10,346 nucleotides of DNA from an uncultured Eubacteriales bacterium. GTDB taxonomy: Bacteria > Bacillota > Clostridia > Oscillospirales > Oscillospiraceae. The notes under the pieces were generated by a model that worked only from the letters and a program-made list of their open reading frames with translations, did no database searches and was not told the DNA's origin. How positions within the stretch are numbered: the stretch's first letter is position 1; each line of letters starts with the position of its first letter. Of the stretch, positions 1 through 6,907 are shown one piece after another. Location of the stretch: contig UQXG01000079.1 in NCBI GenBank assembly GCA_900544945.1, positions 1-10,346 of the forward strand, written 5' to 3'. The translations under genes were made by a program, and so were the position numbers.

Positions 1-146
1 TAAGTATTGATGTCCTTAAAGGCAATTACAGATATAATACAGAGTATCAGTATATAAAAAGCCTTATGGAAGTTAATGGACTGTCACAAGAGAACAAAGA
101 TAGGTTTATTGACTTTATAAGCACTAATATCAAATACTTCAAGTAA
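1..146 (+). CDS. 3' end of an AT-rich gene of unknown function (5' truncated by the window)
   Basis: An open frame enters from the left edge (first complete codon at base 3) and stops at TAA 144-146, giving the last 47 residues of a protein. The visible tail is rich in Lys, Asn, Tyr, Ile and Asp, ends in IKYFK, and shows no membrane segment or motif I recognise. It looks like a soluble, partly helical C-terminus. GC is about 29% by hand count, against roughly 60% or more in sampled neighbours, and it uses AGA, AGG and ATA codons that the neighbours largely avoid. This suggests horizontally acquired DNA or the edge of a mobile element. It could also be a pseudogene remnant or chance open frame; only 141 coding bases are visible. 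No function is assigned. Confidence 0.5.
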   Translation, partial: SIDVLKGNYRYNTEYQYIKSLMEVNGLSQENKDRFIDFISTNIKYFK

Positions 147-184
147 TCAAAGAGTGCCCGGAAAGAGGAAAGTTCTGATCCCCT

Positions 185-217
185 CAGTCGTGGCCTTGCG
201 GGAGATGGCCATGACTG
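185..217. repeat. Imperfect inverted repeat (11-bp stem) in the spacer after the AT-rich gene
   Basis: Bases 185-195 pair with 207-217 around an 11-base loop; the only imperfection is one G-T wobble. No T-tract follows on the plus strand, so it is a poor intrinsic terminator. It lies exactly between the AT-rich left edge and the GC-rich operon, so it could be an element end, a remnant of a structured RNA or a processing hairpin. Function is unknown. Confidence 0.45.
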
Positions 218-241
218 CATAGCTTTCAGTACGCAAAAATA

Positions 242-266
242 CCCTCCGCGCGGATTGCGCGGAGGG
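242..266. terminator. Strong hairpin, likely bidirectional terminator
   Basis: A perfect 10-bp GC-rich stem (242-251 with 257-266) encloses a 5-base loop. On the minus strand it lies 7 bases past the Clp stop codon and is followed by TATTTTTG, a good intrinsic terminator for the long minus-strand block. On the plus strand it is followed by CATTCTTTTA, so it can also stop transcription from the AT-rich gene at 1-146. A convergent shared terminator fits the gene orientations. Confidence 0.85.
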
Positions 267-273
267 CATTCTT

Positions 274-2565
274 TTACTTTACGTCCAACTTGAAATTGTC
301 GCCGTCGGTGAGAATGCGGATGGCGGAGATGGGGTGCTCGAAGCTGTCGATGATGGCCTGGCTGATGGGATCCTCCAGCTCCCGCTGGATGGTCCGGCGC
401 AGATTCCGGGCTCCGTAGAGGGCGGAATAGGCCTTCTTCACGAGAAGTGCCTTAACCGTTTCGTCCCAGGTCAGGGTCAGGCCACGGGCAGACAGGCTGT
501 CCTGAAGCTCCCCCAGCATGATGTCCGCAATACCCAGGAAGTTTTCTTCCGTCAGGCGGTTGAAGGTGATGATCTCGTCCACCCGATTCAAAAACTCCGG
601 ACGCAGGAACTCCCGCAGAGCCTTCATGGTGGTCTCCTGAACCTTGTCGCCCTCGGTTCTGCCGAAGCCCAGACCCCCTACCCTGCCCTCAGAGCCGGCA
701 TTGGAGGTCATAACGATGATGGTATTCTCAAAGTTTACCACCCGACCCTGGGCGTCGGTAATCCGTCCGTCGTCCAGAACCTGCAAAAGCACGTTCAGCA
801 CGTCCGGGTGGGCTTTCTCAATCTCATCGAAGAGCACCACGCTGTAGGGGCGGCGGCGAATTTTTTCCGTCAGCTGACCGGCCTCGTCATAGCCCACATA
901 GCCGGGAGGAGAACCGATGAGCTTGGAAACCGTGTGCTTTTCCATATACTCGGACATATCCAGGCGGATGAGAGCATCCACGCTGTCGAACATATCGCTT
1001 GCCAGCTGCTTGACCAGCTCCGTCTTGCCAACGCCGGTGGGGCCGACAAAAATGAAGGACACAGGCTTCTTTTTGGGGCTGATGCCCACCCGGTTCCGGC
1101 GGATGGCCCGCGCCACCGCCTCCACCGCCTGATCCTGGCCAACGATGTGGGTCTTCAGCCGGTCAGACAGACCCTTCAGCTGCTGATACTCCTGAGCCTT
1201 GATCTTGGAGGCGGGAATTTTCGTCCACAGCTCAATGATCCGTGCCAGATTTTCCATGGTCACGGCAGGCTTAGGCTTGGCCTCCAGCTCCTCGATCTGG
1301 GGAGCCAGCTGCATCAGCTTGCTGCGAAGCAGAGCCAGACGCTCAAAATTCTGGTTCTCCGCGTCCTCGTTGAGCATCCGAAGCTCCAGCTCGTAGTCGT
1401 CCCGCTCCTTTTTCAGCTCGGCCAGCCGGGAAATGTCCTTGCACTGGAGGTTGACATCCGAGCAGGCCTCGTCCAGCAGGTCAATGGCCTTATCCGGCAG
1501 GAACCGGTCGGTGATGTAGCGCTCGGAGAGCACCACGCACTGGTGGGCAATCTCCGGAGAAATCTCCACCCCATGGAACTGGGCATAGGCCTTGGCGATG
1601 CCCTGCATGATCTGGCTGGCCTCCTCGATAGTAGGCTCCGCCACCGTCACCGGCTGGAACCGCCGTTCCAGGGCAGCATCCTTCTCGATATATTTCCGGT
1701 ACTCGGCAAAGGTGGTGGCGCCGATGACCTGAATCTCTCCCCGGGACAGGGCGGGTTTGAGGATATTGGCGGCGTTCATGGAGCCTTCCGCGTCACCGGC
1801 TCCCACCAGGTTGTGCACCTCGTCGATGACCAGGATGATGTTGCCGCACTCCTTGATTTCGCCGATCAGGCTCTTCATCCGGCTTTCAAACTGGCCCCGG
1901 AACTGGGTTCCCGCCACAAGCGCCGTCAAATCCAGGAGGAAAACCTCCTTGTCCCGGAGCTTGTAGGGAACGTTGCCCTCCGCAATCCGCTGTGCCAGAC
2001 CCTCGGCAATGGCGGTTTTGCCCACGCCGGGCTCACCGATGAGACAGGGATTGTTCTTCTGCCGGCGGTTGAGAATCTGAATCACCCGCTCGGTTTCCAC
2101 GTCTCGGCCGATGACCTTGTCAAGCTTCCCGGCTCTGGCTCGGCCGGTCAAATCCATGCAATAGCTGTCCAGGAACTTATGCTTCTTATTCTTCTTTTTG
2201 GTTTTTTCCTCCTGGGGCGGCTCCTCGGCTCTTGTCGGCCGCTGGGGCTGGGCGGGCGGATTGGGATTTCCGCCGAAAAGCTGGTTCAGCAGCGGGAAGG
2301 TTGCGGTCTGGCTGTCAATTTCGTCATCGTCAGCGTCCGTGCTGTCGTCCCGCTGACCGAACATGCTGCTCATCTCATCGGTGAGCATGTCCAGATCTTC
2401 CTCGGAAATGCCCATCTGCTTCACCGCCTGGTCGATCTGAGGAATGCCCAGACTCCGGGCGCATTTGAGGCAATAGCCCTCATTCAGGGTCACGCCGTTC
2501 TCTACCTTCGTAATGAACACAACGGCGATATTTTTCTTACACTTGCTGCACATTTTCGGCTGCAT
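274..2565 (-). CDS. ClpE/ClpC-type AAA+ unfoldase with N-terminal zinc finger
   Basis: Hsp100 ATPase that unfolds proteins and feeds them to ClpP in the cytoplasm. Numbering below is from an in-frame GTG at 2571; the ATG at 2565 (residue 3, giving 763 aa) is preferred because AGGAG lies 9 bases before it but only 3 before the GTG. CxxC pairs at 8-11 and 34-37 form a zinc finger that replaces the usual double Clp N-domain. An acidic then Lys-rich linker follows (about 75-132). D1 has Walker A GEPGVGKT (179-186), Walker B ILVIDE (246-251) and LERRF (301-305). A short helical M-domain spans about 380-430. D2 has GPTGVGKT (510-517), VVLFDE (578-583) and LNR (661-663). LGF (634-636) fits the ClpP-docking loop. 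Architecture favours ClpE, but the family is often annotated ClpC, so no symbol is given. It is last in the minus-strand block, 97 bases after truA, with its own probable promoter. Confidence 0.93.
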   Translation of the reverse strand: MQPKMCSKCKKNIAVVFITKVENGVTLNEGYCLKCARSLGIPQIDQAVKQMGISEEDLDMLTDEMSSMFGQRDDSTDADDDEIDSQTATFPLLNQLFGGNPNPPAQPQRPTRAEEPPQEEKTKKKNKKHKFLDSYCMDLTGRARAGKLDKVIGRDVETERVIQILNRRQKNNPCLIGEPGVGKTAIAEGLAQRIAEGNVPYKLRDKEVFLLDLTALVAGTQFRGQFESRMKSLIGEIKECGNIILVIDEVHNLVGAGDAEGSMNAANILKPALSRGEIQVIGATTFAEYRKYIEKDAALERRFQPVTVAEPTIEEASQIMQGIAKAYAQFHGVEISPEIAHQCVVLSERYITDRFLPDKAIDLLDEACSDVNLQCKDISRLAELKKERDDYELELRMLNEDAENQNFERLALLRSKLMQLAPQIEELEAKPKPAVTMENLARIIELWTKIPASKIKAQEYQQLKGLSDRLKTHIVGQDQAVEAVARAIRRNRVGISPKKKPVSFIFVGPTGVGKTELVKQLASDMFDSVDALIRLDMSEYMEKHTVSKLIGSPPGYVGYDEAGQLTEKIRRRPYSVVLFDEIEKAHPDVLNVLLQVLDDGRITDAQGRVVNFENTIIVMTSNAGSEGRVGGLGFGRTEGDKVQETTMKALREFLRPEFLNRVDEIITFNRLTEENFLGIADIMLGELQDSLSARGLTLTWDETVKALLVKKAYSALYGARNLRRTIQRELEDPISQAIIDSFEHPISAIRILTDGDNFKLDVK

Positions 2566-2574
2566 AGTCACTCA

Positions 2575-2579
2575 CTCCT
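2575..2579 (-). promoter_or_regulatory. Ribosome binding site deciding the Clp start
   Basis: AGGAG on the minus strand lies 9 bases before ATG (2565-2563) but only 3 bases before the alternative GTG (2571-2569). This supports the ATG as the start. Confidence 0.7.
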
Positions 2580-2585
2580 TTTTTC

Positions 2586-2600
2586 AAGGAATATTTCCTT
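2586..2600 (-). repeat. Short perfect inverted repeat in the Clp leader
   Basis: AAGGAA and TTCCTT flank a 3-base centre. The repeat sits between the predicted transcription start (about 2601) and the ribosome binding site. It may be a weak 5' hairpin or an operator-like palindrome; no known binding consensus is matched. Confidence 0.4.
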
Positions 2601-2607
2601 TCTGAGC

Positions 2608-2616
2608 AGTATAGCA
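2608..2616 (-). promoter_or_regulatory. Probable extended -10 promoter for the Clp gene
   Basis: Read on the minus strand the bases are TGC TATACT, a TGn extended -10 element. A TTGACA is present at 2623-2628 but only 9 bases upstream, too close to act as its -35. The -35 at normal spacing is poor, so the extended -10 would carry recognition. Predicted start is about 2601, giving a leader of roughly 36 bases. Confidence 0.5.
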
Positions 2617-2662
2617 CAGACCTGTCAAAAAAGGAAAAACAAATTATGAACGTCCCAAAACC

Positions 2663-3442
2663 TTACTTCGTCCAATCGCTGCCGGCTTCAAACTGAGCCA
2701 CGCCGTCATCGTACCACAGGTGGGTCATGTACAGACCTCCCGGCGGCACGGTAGGGCCGGCGGCGGTGCGGTTTCCGGATTCCAGGATATCGCCGATTTC
2801 CTCCGGGCGGATTTTCCCTTCCGCCGCGTAGACCACGGTGCCGGCCATGGCACGAGCCATGTTATAGAGGAAGCCATTGGCGCAGACTTTCAGAGTGATG
2901 ATGTCTCCCCGCCGCTCTACGTTATAATAATACACCGTGCGCACGGTAGACTTGACATCCGTGCCCACGCTGCGCACGGCGGCAAAATCGTGGGTGCCCA
3001 CGAACTGGTCTGCCGCCGCCTGCATGACGGTCTCGTCTAAATGCCGGGGGTAAAACCAGGCTCGGTTGACATAAAACGGGTCTTTTAACCGGGAATTGTA
3101 AATCTGATAGGTATACTCCTTTTTCACGCAGGAGCCGATGGCGTTGAAATTCTCGTGGACGTCGAAGGCCTTCGTCACCACAATGTCGCAGGGCAGATGG
3201 GTATTCAAGGCATAGGGCAGCCGGTCGGCGGGGATAGTGGAATCCGTGCGGAAATTCGCAACATACACCCGGGCGTGGACTCCCGCGTCCGTGCGGCCGC
3301 AGCCCGTCATATGCACCGGATGCCCCACAATCATGGCCGCCGCCTTTTCCAGGGTCTCGGCGACAGTTGGCAGGTTCTTCTGAACCTGCCAACCGTGATA
3401 CGCCGTACCCAGATATGTTAAAATCAGTCCGATATTTCGCAT
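2663..3442 (-). CDS. truA: tRNA pseudouridine synthase A
   Basis: Converts uridines 38-40 in the anticodon stem-loop of tRNAs to pseudouridine. The 259-residue length is typical of TruA. The catalytic motif GRTDAGVHA is at 49-57 with Asp52 as nucleophile. Other family signatures are the N-terminal YLGTAYHGWQ (10-19), the GFLYNMAR segment (190-197) and the C-terminal PPGGLY (233-238). The frame is open up to 3499, but that extension overlaps ecfT; the ATG at 3442 matches the family N-terminus and has a GAGGA site just upstream. It starts 7 bases after the ecfT stop, so translation is probably coupled. The ecfA1-ecfA2-ecfT-truA order is conserved in many Firmicutes, but the usual ribosomal-protein genes rplM-rpsI do not follow here. 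Confidence 0.96.
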   Translation of the reverse strand: MRNIGLILTYLGTAYHGWQVQKNLPTVAETLEKAAAMIVGHPVHMTGCGRTDAGVHARVYVANFRTDSTIPADRLPYALNTHLPCDIVVTKAFDVHENFNAIGSCVKKEYTYQIYNSRLKDPFYVNRAWFYPRHLDETVMQAAADQFVGTHDFAAVRSVGTDVKSTVRTVYYYNVERRGDIITLKVCANGFLYNMARAMAGTVVYAAEGKIRPEEIGDILESGNRTAAGPTVPPGGLYMTHLWYDDGVAQFEAGSDWTK

Positions 3443-3449
3443 AAAATCC

Positions 3450-4256
3450 TCACAAAGCGAAGGTTTTGAGCACGATAACCGCCACAAGCAGCACCGCACC
3501 GGCGCAGTAGGACAGGAAATCCTCCCGGTGGTAGTGGAGCTGCTTCATTTTCGTCCGACCCTCGCCGCCCTGATAGCACCGGCACTCCATGGCCGTAGCC
3601 AGCTCGTCGGCCCGGCGGAAGGCACTGATGAACAGCGGCACCAGAATGGGAATCAGAGCCTTGGCTCGGTCGGTCAGAGACCCGGACTCAAAGTCTGCGC
3701 CTCTGGCCTTCTGGGCACTCATGATCTTGTCTGTTTCCTCAATGAGGGTGGGGATGAACCGCAGAGCGATGCACATCATCATGGAAAGCTCATGCACCGG
3801 CACGCCCACCTTTTTCAGGGGGTTCATGAGCGCCTCCAGGCCGTCCGTCAGGGCAATGGGCGAAGTGGTATAGGTCAGAAGAAAGGTGCCGGAAATCAGC
3901 ATGAGAATCCGGGCCATCATCATCAGCGCCCGGGACAGGCCGCCGGAGGTGACGGTAAGCACCCAGAACTTCACCAGCACTTCCCCGTCCTGGGTAAAGA
4001 ACAGGTTCAGCACACCGGTGAAAATCAGAATCATCACCAGGGGCTTCATGCCCCGCAGGATGGATTTGAGCGGAATGGTGGACAGCCGGATAACGACCGC
4101 CAAAAACAGGAACACCAGGCCGTAGGAGACCCAGCCCTCCGCCAGAAACAGGGCAACGATGTACACCACCAGCATGGTCAGCTTGGTTCTGGGATCCAGC
4201 CGATGAATCACAGACTGGCCGGGGAAATACTGACCCAGGGTAATATCCTTAAGCAT
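3450..4256 (-). CDS. ecfT: ECF transporter transmembrane component EcfT
   Basis: Membrane scaffold of energy-coupling factor transporters. It couples ATP hydrolysis by EcfA1-EcfA2 to toppling of exchangeable substrate-binding S components that import vitamins and metals. The 268-residue protein has an N-terminal DPRTKL motif (21-26), hydrophobic segments at about 26-58, 72-87, 112-130 and 203-213, and a final one at about 250-266. The cytoplasmic coupling region carries the first signature ARG at 184-186; the second appears as AMECRCY (222-228) instead of the textbook A-R-G. The ATG overlaps the ecfA2 stop by 8 bases, and GGAGG lies 8 bases before it. No S component is nearby, which fits a group II transporter shared by several S proteins encoded elsewhere. 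Confidence 0.95.
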   Translation of the reverse strand: MLKDITLGQYFPGQSVIHRLDPRTKLTMLVVYIVALFLAEGWVSYGLVFLFLAVVIRLSTIPLKSILRGMKPLVMILIFTGVLNLFFTQDGEVLVKFWVLTVTSGGLSRALMMMARILMLISGTFLLTYTTSPIALTDGLEALMNPLKKVGVPVHELSMMMCIALRFIPTLIEETDKIMSAQKARGADFESGSLTDRAKALIPILVPLFISAFRRADELATAMECRCYQGGEGRTKMKQLHYHREDFLSYCAGAVLLVAVIVLKTFAL

Positions 4257-5112
4257 GGGTCTTCCCTCCCCTCAAGCGGACAATCTCCGCCACCGCCTGC
4301 TCCATGGTATAGACGCTCTTGACATCAAGACCCAGTGCCTTCAGCTTCAGGAACACCTGGGTCACCTGGGGAATATTCAGTCCCATGGCAAGAAGCTCCT
4401 GGGCCCGGGAGAACACCTCCGACGGCGTGCCGTCCATGGCAAGCCGGGAGCCGTTCATCACCAGCAGCCGGTCGGTCAGCCGGGCTACGTCCTCCATGGA
4501 ATGGGAGACCATCATAATAGTGGCGTTCTTCGCCTGACGGTAGGCTTCGATATTGCCCAGAATTTCCGACCGTCCCACAGGATCCAGGCCGGCGGTGGGC
4601 TCGTCCAGAATCAGCACCTCCGGCTCCATGGCAATGACGCCGGCGATGGCCACCCGCCGCTTCTGGCCGCCGGACAGGTCAAAGGGAGAGACCTCCAGCT
4701 GCGCTTCCGTCAGACCCACGAAGCCCGCGGCCTCCCGAACCCGGCGGTCAATCTCTTTCTCCTCCAGGCCCATATTCTTGGGGCCGAAGGCGATGTCCCG
4801 GTAGACCGTCTCCTCAAAGAGCTGATACTCCGGGTACTGGAACACCAGTCCCACCCGGAACCGGGCCTGCCGGGTCAGCTTCTTGTCCGACCAGATGTCC
4901 ACCCCGTCCAGAAGCACCTGGCCGGAGGTGGGCTTCAAAAGGCCGTTCACCTGCTGCATCAGGGTGGATTTTCCGGAGCCTGTATGTCCGATAATGCCAA
5001 CAAACTCTCCGGGTTCCAGGGCAAAGGAGACATTGTCCAAAGCCTTGTGCTCAAAGGGTGTGCCCGCACTGTAAATGTAGTCGAGATTTCTTACTTCCAG
5101 AATTGGTTTCAA
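4249..5112 (-). CDS. ecfA2: ECF transporter ATPase EcfA2
   Basis: One of two cytoplasmic ABC ATPases of the ECF module. The 287-residue protein shows Walker A GHTGSGKST (42-50), Q-loop FQYPEYQLFE (91-100), signature LSGGQ (146-150), Walker B VLILDEP (166-172), D-loop GLDP (175-178) and switch His204. FQYPEYQLFE and DEPTAGLDP separate it from EcfA1, which has FQNPDNQ and DEPTAMLDP. The start is TTG at 5112-5110: the frame gives MKPILEVRNLDY, GGAGG lies 8 bases upstream, and TTGA overlaps the ecfA1 stop by 4 bases. The tight overlaps on both sides imply translational coupling and balanced production of EcfA1, EcfA2 and EcfT. Confidence 0.96.
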   Translation of the reverse strand: MKPILEVRNLDYIYSAGTPFEHKALDNVSFALEPGEFVGIIGHTGSGKSTLMQQVNGLLKPTSGQVLLDGVDIWSDKKLTRQARFRVGLVFQYPEYQLFEETVYRDIAFGPKNMGLEEKEIDRRVREAAGFVGLTEAQLEVSPFDLSGGQKRRVAIAGVIAMEPEVLILDEPTAGLDPVGRSEILGNIEAYRQAKNATIMMVSHSMEDVARLTDRLLVMNGSRLAMDGTPSEVFSRAQELLAMGLNIPQVTQVFLKLKALGLDVKSVYTMEQAVAEIVRLRGGKTHA

Positions 5113-5981
5113 ACCTGTTTCCTCCCAGCGGTCAGACCTTGAAGATGTTCATAAAGTGTCTGCGCGCATTCTTCCGGTTCCAATTTGTCAAGGGGCAGGT
5201 CAAAACCCTGCTTGTTCAGCTCCCAGCACAGCTCCACCGTCTCCGGAGAAGCCAAGCCTAAGCTGTGAAGCAGCTCCACCTGGGCAAAAACCTGCTGAGG
5301 CGTGCCGTCGGCGGCTACCTTGCCCTTGTTCAGCACCACCACCCGGTCGGCTTTCGCCGCCTCGTCCATGTGGTGGGTAATGAGCACCACGGTAATGCCC
5401 TTCTCCCGGTTCAGCCGTCCGATGGTGTCAATGACCTCCCGGCGGCCTCTGGGATCCAGCATGGCGGTGGGCTCGTCCAGCACGATGCACCTGGGCTCCA
5501 TGGCAATGATGCCCGCTATGGCAACGCGCTGCTTCTGTCCGCCGGACAGAAGATGGGGAGCATGCTCCCGGTACTCGTACATCTCCACCTGTTTCAGAGC
5601 ACTGTCCACTCTGCGGCGGATCTCCGGGCTGGCAATGCCCAGGTTCTCTGGGCCGAAGGCCACATCCTCCTCCACCACGTTGGCAACGATCTGGTTGTCC
5701 GGGTTCTGGAAGACCATGCCCACGTTCCGGCGGACGGTGAGAATCCGATCCTCGTTGGAGGTGTCAATACCGCAGACATAGACCTTGCCGCCGGTGGGAA
5801 GCAGGATGGAATTGAAGTGCTTGGCCAGGGTGGATTTTCCGCAGCCGTTGGTGCCGAGGATGGCCACGAAGGAGCCTTCCTGGACGGTCAGGTTCAGATC
5901 CTCAAAAACCGGGATGCCCGGGGTGCCCTCCACCCCGGGATAGGTATAGGCTAAGTGTTCTACAGAAATGATATCGCTCAA
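5109..5981 (-). CDS. ecfA1: ECF transporter ATPase EcfA1
   Basis: Partner ATPase of EcfA2 in the shared ECF module. The 290-residue protein shows Walker A GTNGCGKST (43-51), Q-loop FQNPDNQ (91-97), signature LSGGQ (145-149), Walker B IVLDEP (166-171) with Glu170, D-loop MLDP (174-177) and a His pair at 203-204. The frame stays open upstream to 6434, but that part lies inside the methyltransferase gene in another frame and is not ABC-like. The TTG at 5981-5979 begins the expected strand (SDIISVEHLAYTYPG) with GGAGG 7 bases before it, so TTG is taken as the start. It begins 13 bases after the methyltransferase stop, and its stop overlaps the ecfA2 start. The usual neighbour rplQ is absent upstream. 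Confidence 0.95.
   Translation of the reverse strand: MSDIISVEHLAYTYPGVEGTPGIPVFEDLNLTVQEGSFVAILGTNGCGKSTLAKHFNSILLPTGGKVYVCGIDTSNEDRILTVRRNVGMVFQNPDNQIVANVVEEDVAFGPENLGIASPEIRRRVDSALKQVEMYEYREHAPHLLSGGQKQRVAIAGIIAMEPRCIVLDEPTAMLDPRGRREVIDTIGRLNREKGITVVLITHHMDEAAKADRVVVLNKGKVAADGTPQQVFAQVELLHSLGLASPETVELCWELNKQGFDLPLDKLEPEECAQTLYEHLQGLTAGRKQV
5121..5125 (-). promoter_or_regulatory. Ribosome binding site supporting the ecfA2 TTG start
   Basis: GGAGG on the minus strand lies 8 bases before TTG (5112-5110), and no ATG or GTG offers a better-placed start giving the family N-terminus. Confidence 0.75.
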
Positions 5982-5988
5982 ATTGGTT

Positions 5989-5993
5989 CCTCC
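5989..5993 (-). promoter_or_regulatory. Ribosome binding site supporting the ecfA1 TTG start
   Basis: GGAGG lies 7 bases before TTG (5981-5979) in the same GGGAGGAA context as the ecfA2 site, just upstream of the methyltransferase stop-to-ecfA1 junction. Confidence 0.75.
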
Positions 5994-5994
5994 C

Positions 5995-6861
5995 TCAGGG
6001 TGTCCAGCGTCCGGTGGCACCGCAGGGCAGCACCAGCCCGGACTGCCGCACGGGCAGTCCCAGCTCGCCGGCCTGGGTCTTACCGCCGTAAAGGCTGCCG
6101 AAAACCACGTCCGAGGCGTAGGCCACCGCCGAGGGGGCCAGACCCGTGGTATAGGAATTGATGATGACAAACAGGGGGTTGTCGGACAGCACCTTGGCTG
6201 TCTCCTGCAGGAAAGGATAGAAGCTGGTCTCCATCTTCCAGATTTCCCCGCCGGGCCCTCTGCCGTAGCTGGGAGGATCCATGATGATGCCGTCGTACCT
6301 TCTGCCCCGGCGAATCTCCCGCTGGATGAATTTGGCGCAGTCGTCCACCATCCAGTGGATGGGACGGTCAGAAAGGCCGGAGGCCACGGCGTTTTCCTTG
6401 GCCCAGGCCACCATGCCCTTGGAGGCATCCACATGGAACACCTCTGCCCCGCCGGCAGCGGCGGCTAAGGTTGCGCCGCCGGAATAGGCAAACAGGTTCA
6501 GCACCCGCACCGGCCGACCGGCGCAGGCCACCTTTTCCCGGATGAAATCCCAGTTGGCCGCCTGCTCCGGGAAAACGCCGGTATGCTTGAAATTCATGGG
6601 TTTGACGTTAAAGGTCAGGTAGTCCTTATAGCGAATCTGCCACCGCTCGGGCAGGGTATTTTCCGTCCAGTGGCCGCCGCCGGTATTGGAGCGGACATAG
6701 CGGGCATCGTACTGCTTCCACTGGGGGGCCCGGCGTGGGGTGTCCCAGATCACCTGGGGATCTGGACGCACCAGGATATGACTGCCCCAGCGTTCCAGCC
6801 GTTCGCCGCCGGAGGCATCGAGCACCTCATAGTCCTTCCATTCATCGGAAATCCACAGCAT
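5995..6861 (-). CDS. Class I SAM-dependent methyltransferase, RlmI/RlmK-like (COG1092-type)
   Basis: Probable RNA methyltransferase using S-adenosylmethionine, 288 residues, cytoplasmic. The Rossmann core shows motif I LNLFAYSGG (121-129), an acidic SAM-ribose position in HVDASKG (143-149) and the catalytic-type motif DPPSYG (195-200). These are the hallmarks of the RlmI/RlmK 23S rRNA cytosine/guanine methyltransferase group. The N-terminal roughly 90 residues are short and do not form an obvious PUA domain, so substrate and methylated base cannot be assigned; a function on another RNA is possible. The ATG at 6861 has AGGAG 7 bases upstream. It starts 46 bases after the PBP stop and ends 13 bases before ecfA1, with no terminator in either gap, so it probably sits inside the PBP-ecf-truA operon. 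Confidence 0.88.
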   Translation of the reverse strand: MLWISDEWKDYEVLDASGGERLERWGSHILVRPDPQVIWDTPRRAPQWKQYDARYVRSNTGGGHWTENTLPERWQIRYKDYLTFNVKPMNFKHTGVFPEQAANWDFIREKVACAGRPVRVLNLFAYSGGATLAAAAGGAEVFHVDASKGMVAWAKENAVASGLSDRPIHWMVDDCAKFIQREIRRGRRYDGIIMDPPSYGRGPGGEIWKMETSFYPFLQETAKVLSDNPLFVIINSYTTGLAPSAVAYASDVVFGSLYGGKTQAGELGLPVRQSGLVLPCGATGRWTP

Positions 6862-6907
6862 GTGTTTACTCCTCTTCTCTTAATATATCTTCTTTTCCTC
6901 AACGGCC

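Noticed and set aside
147..240. tRNA or group II intron end in the left spacer
   Set aside because: No cloverleaf or domain V-like sequence could be built; only a simple imperfect stem is present.
2608..2628. TTGACA plus TATACT read as a classical promoter for the Clp gene
   Set aside because: The spacing is only 9 bases, far from 16-18. The extended -10 alone is the better explanation.
334..2649. 771-codon plus-strand open frame opposite the Clp gene
   Set aside because: It is an antisense shadow caused by GC-biased codon use in the Clp gene. Its product is low-complexity in His, Leu and Gly with no domain, and it lacks a good ribosome site.
3443..3499. Longer truA start at 3499
   Set aside because: It lies within ecfT, adds residues not found in TruA, and the ATG at 3442 matches the family N-terminus.
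5982..6434. N-terminal extension of ecfA1 to 6434
   Set aside because: This stretch codes for the methyltransferase in another frame. The extension is Pro/Arg/Trp-rich and unlike ABC proteins, and the TTG at 5981 has a strong ribosome site.
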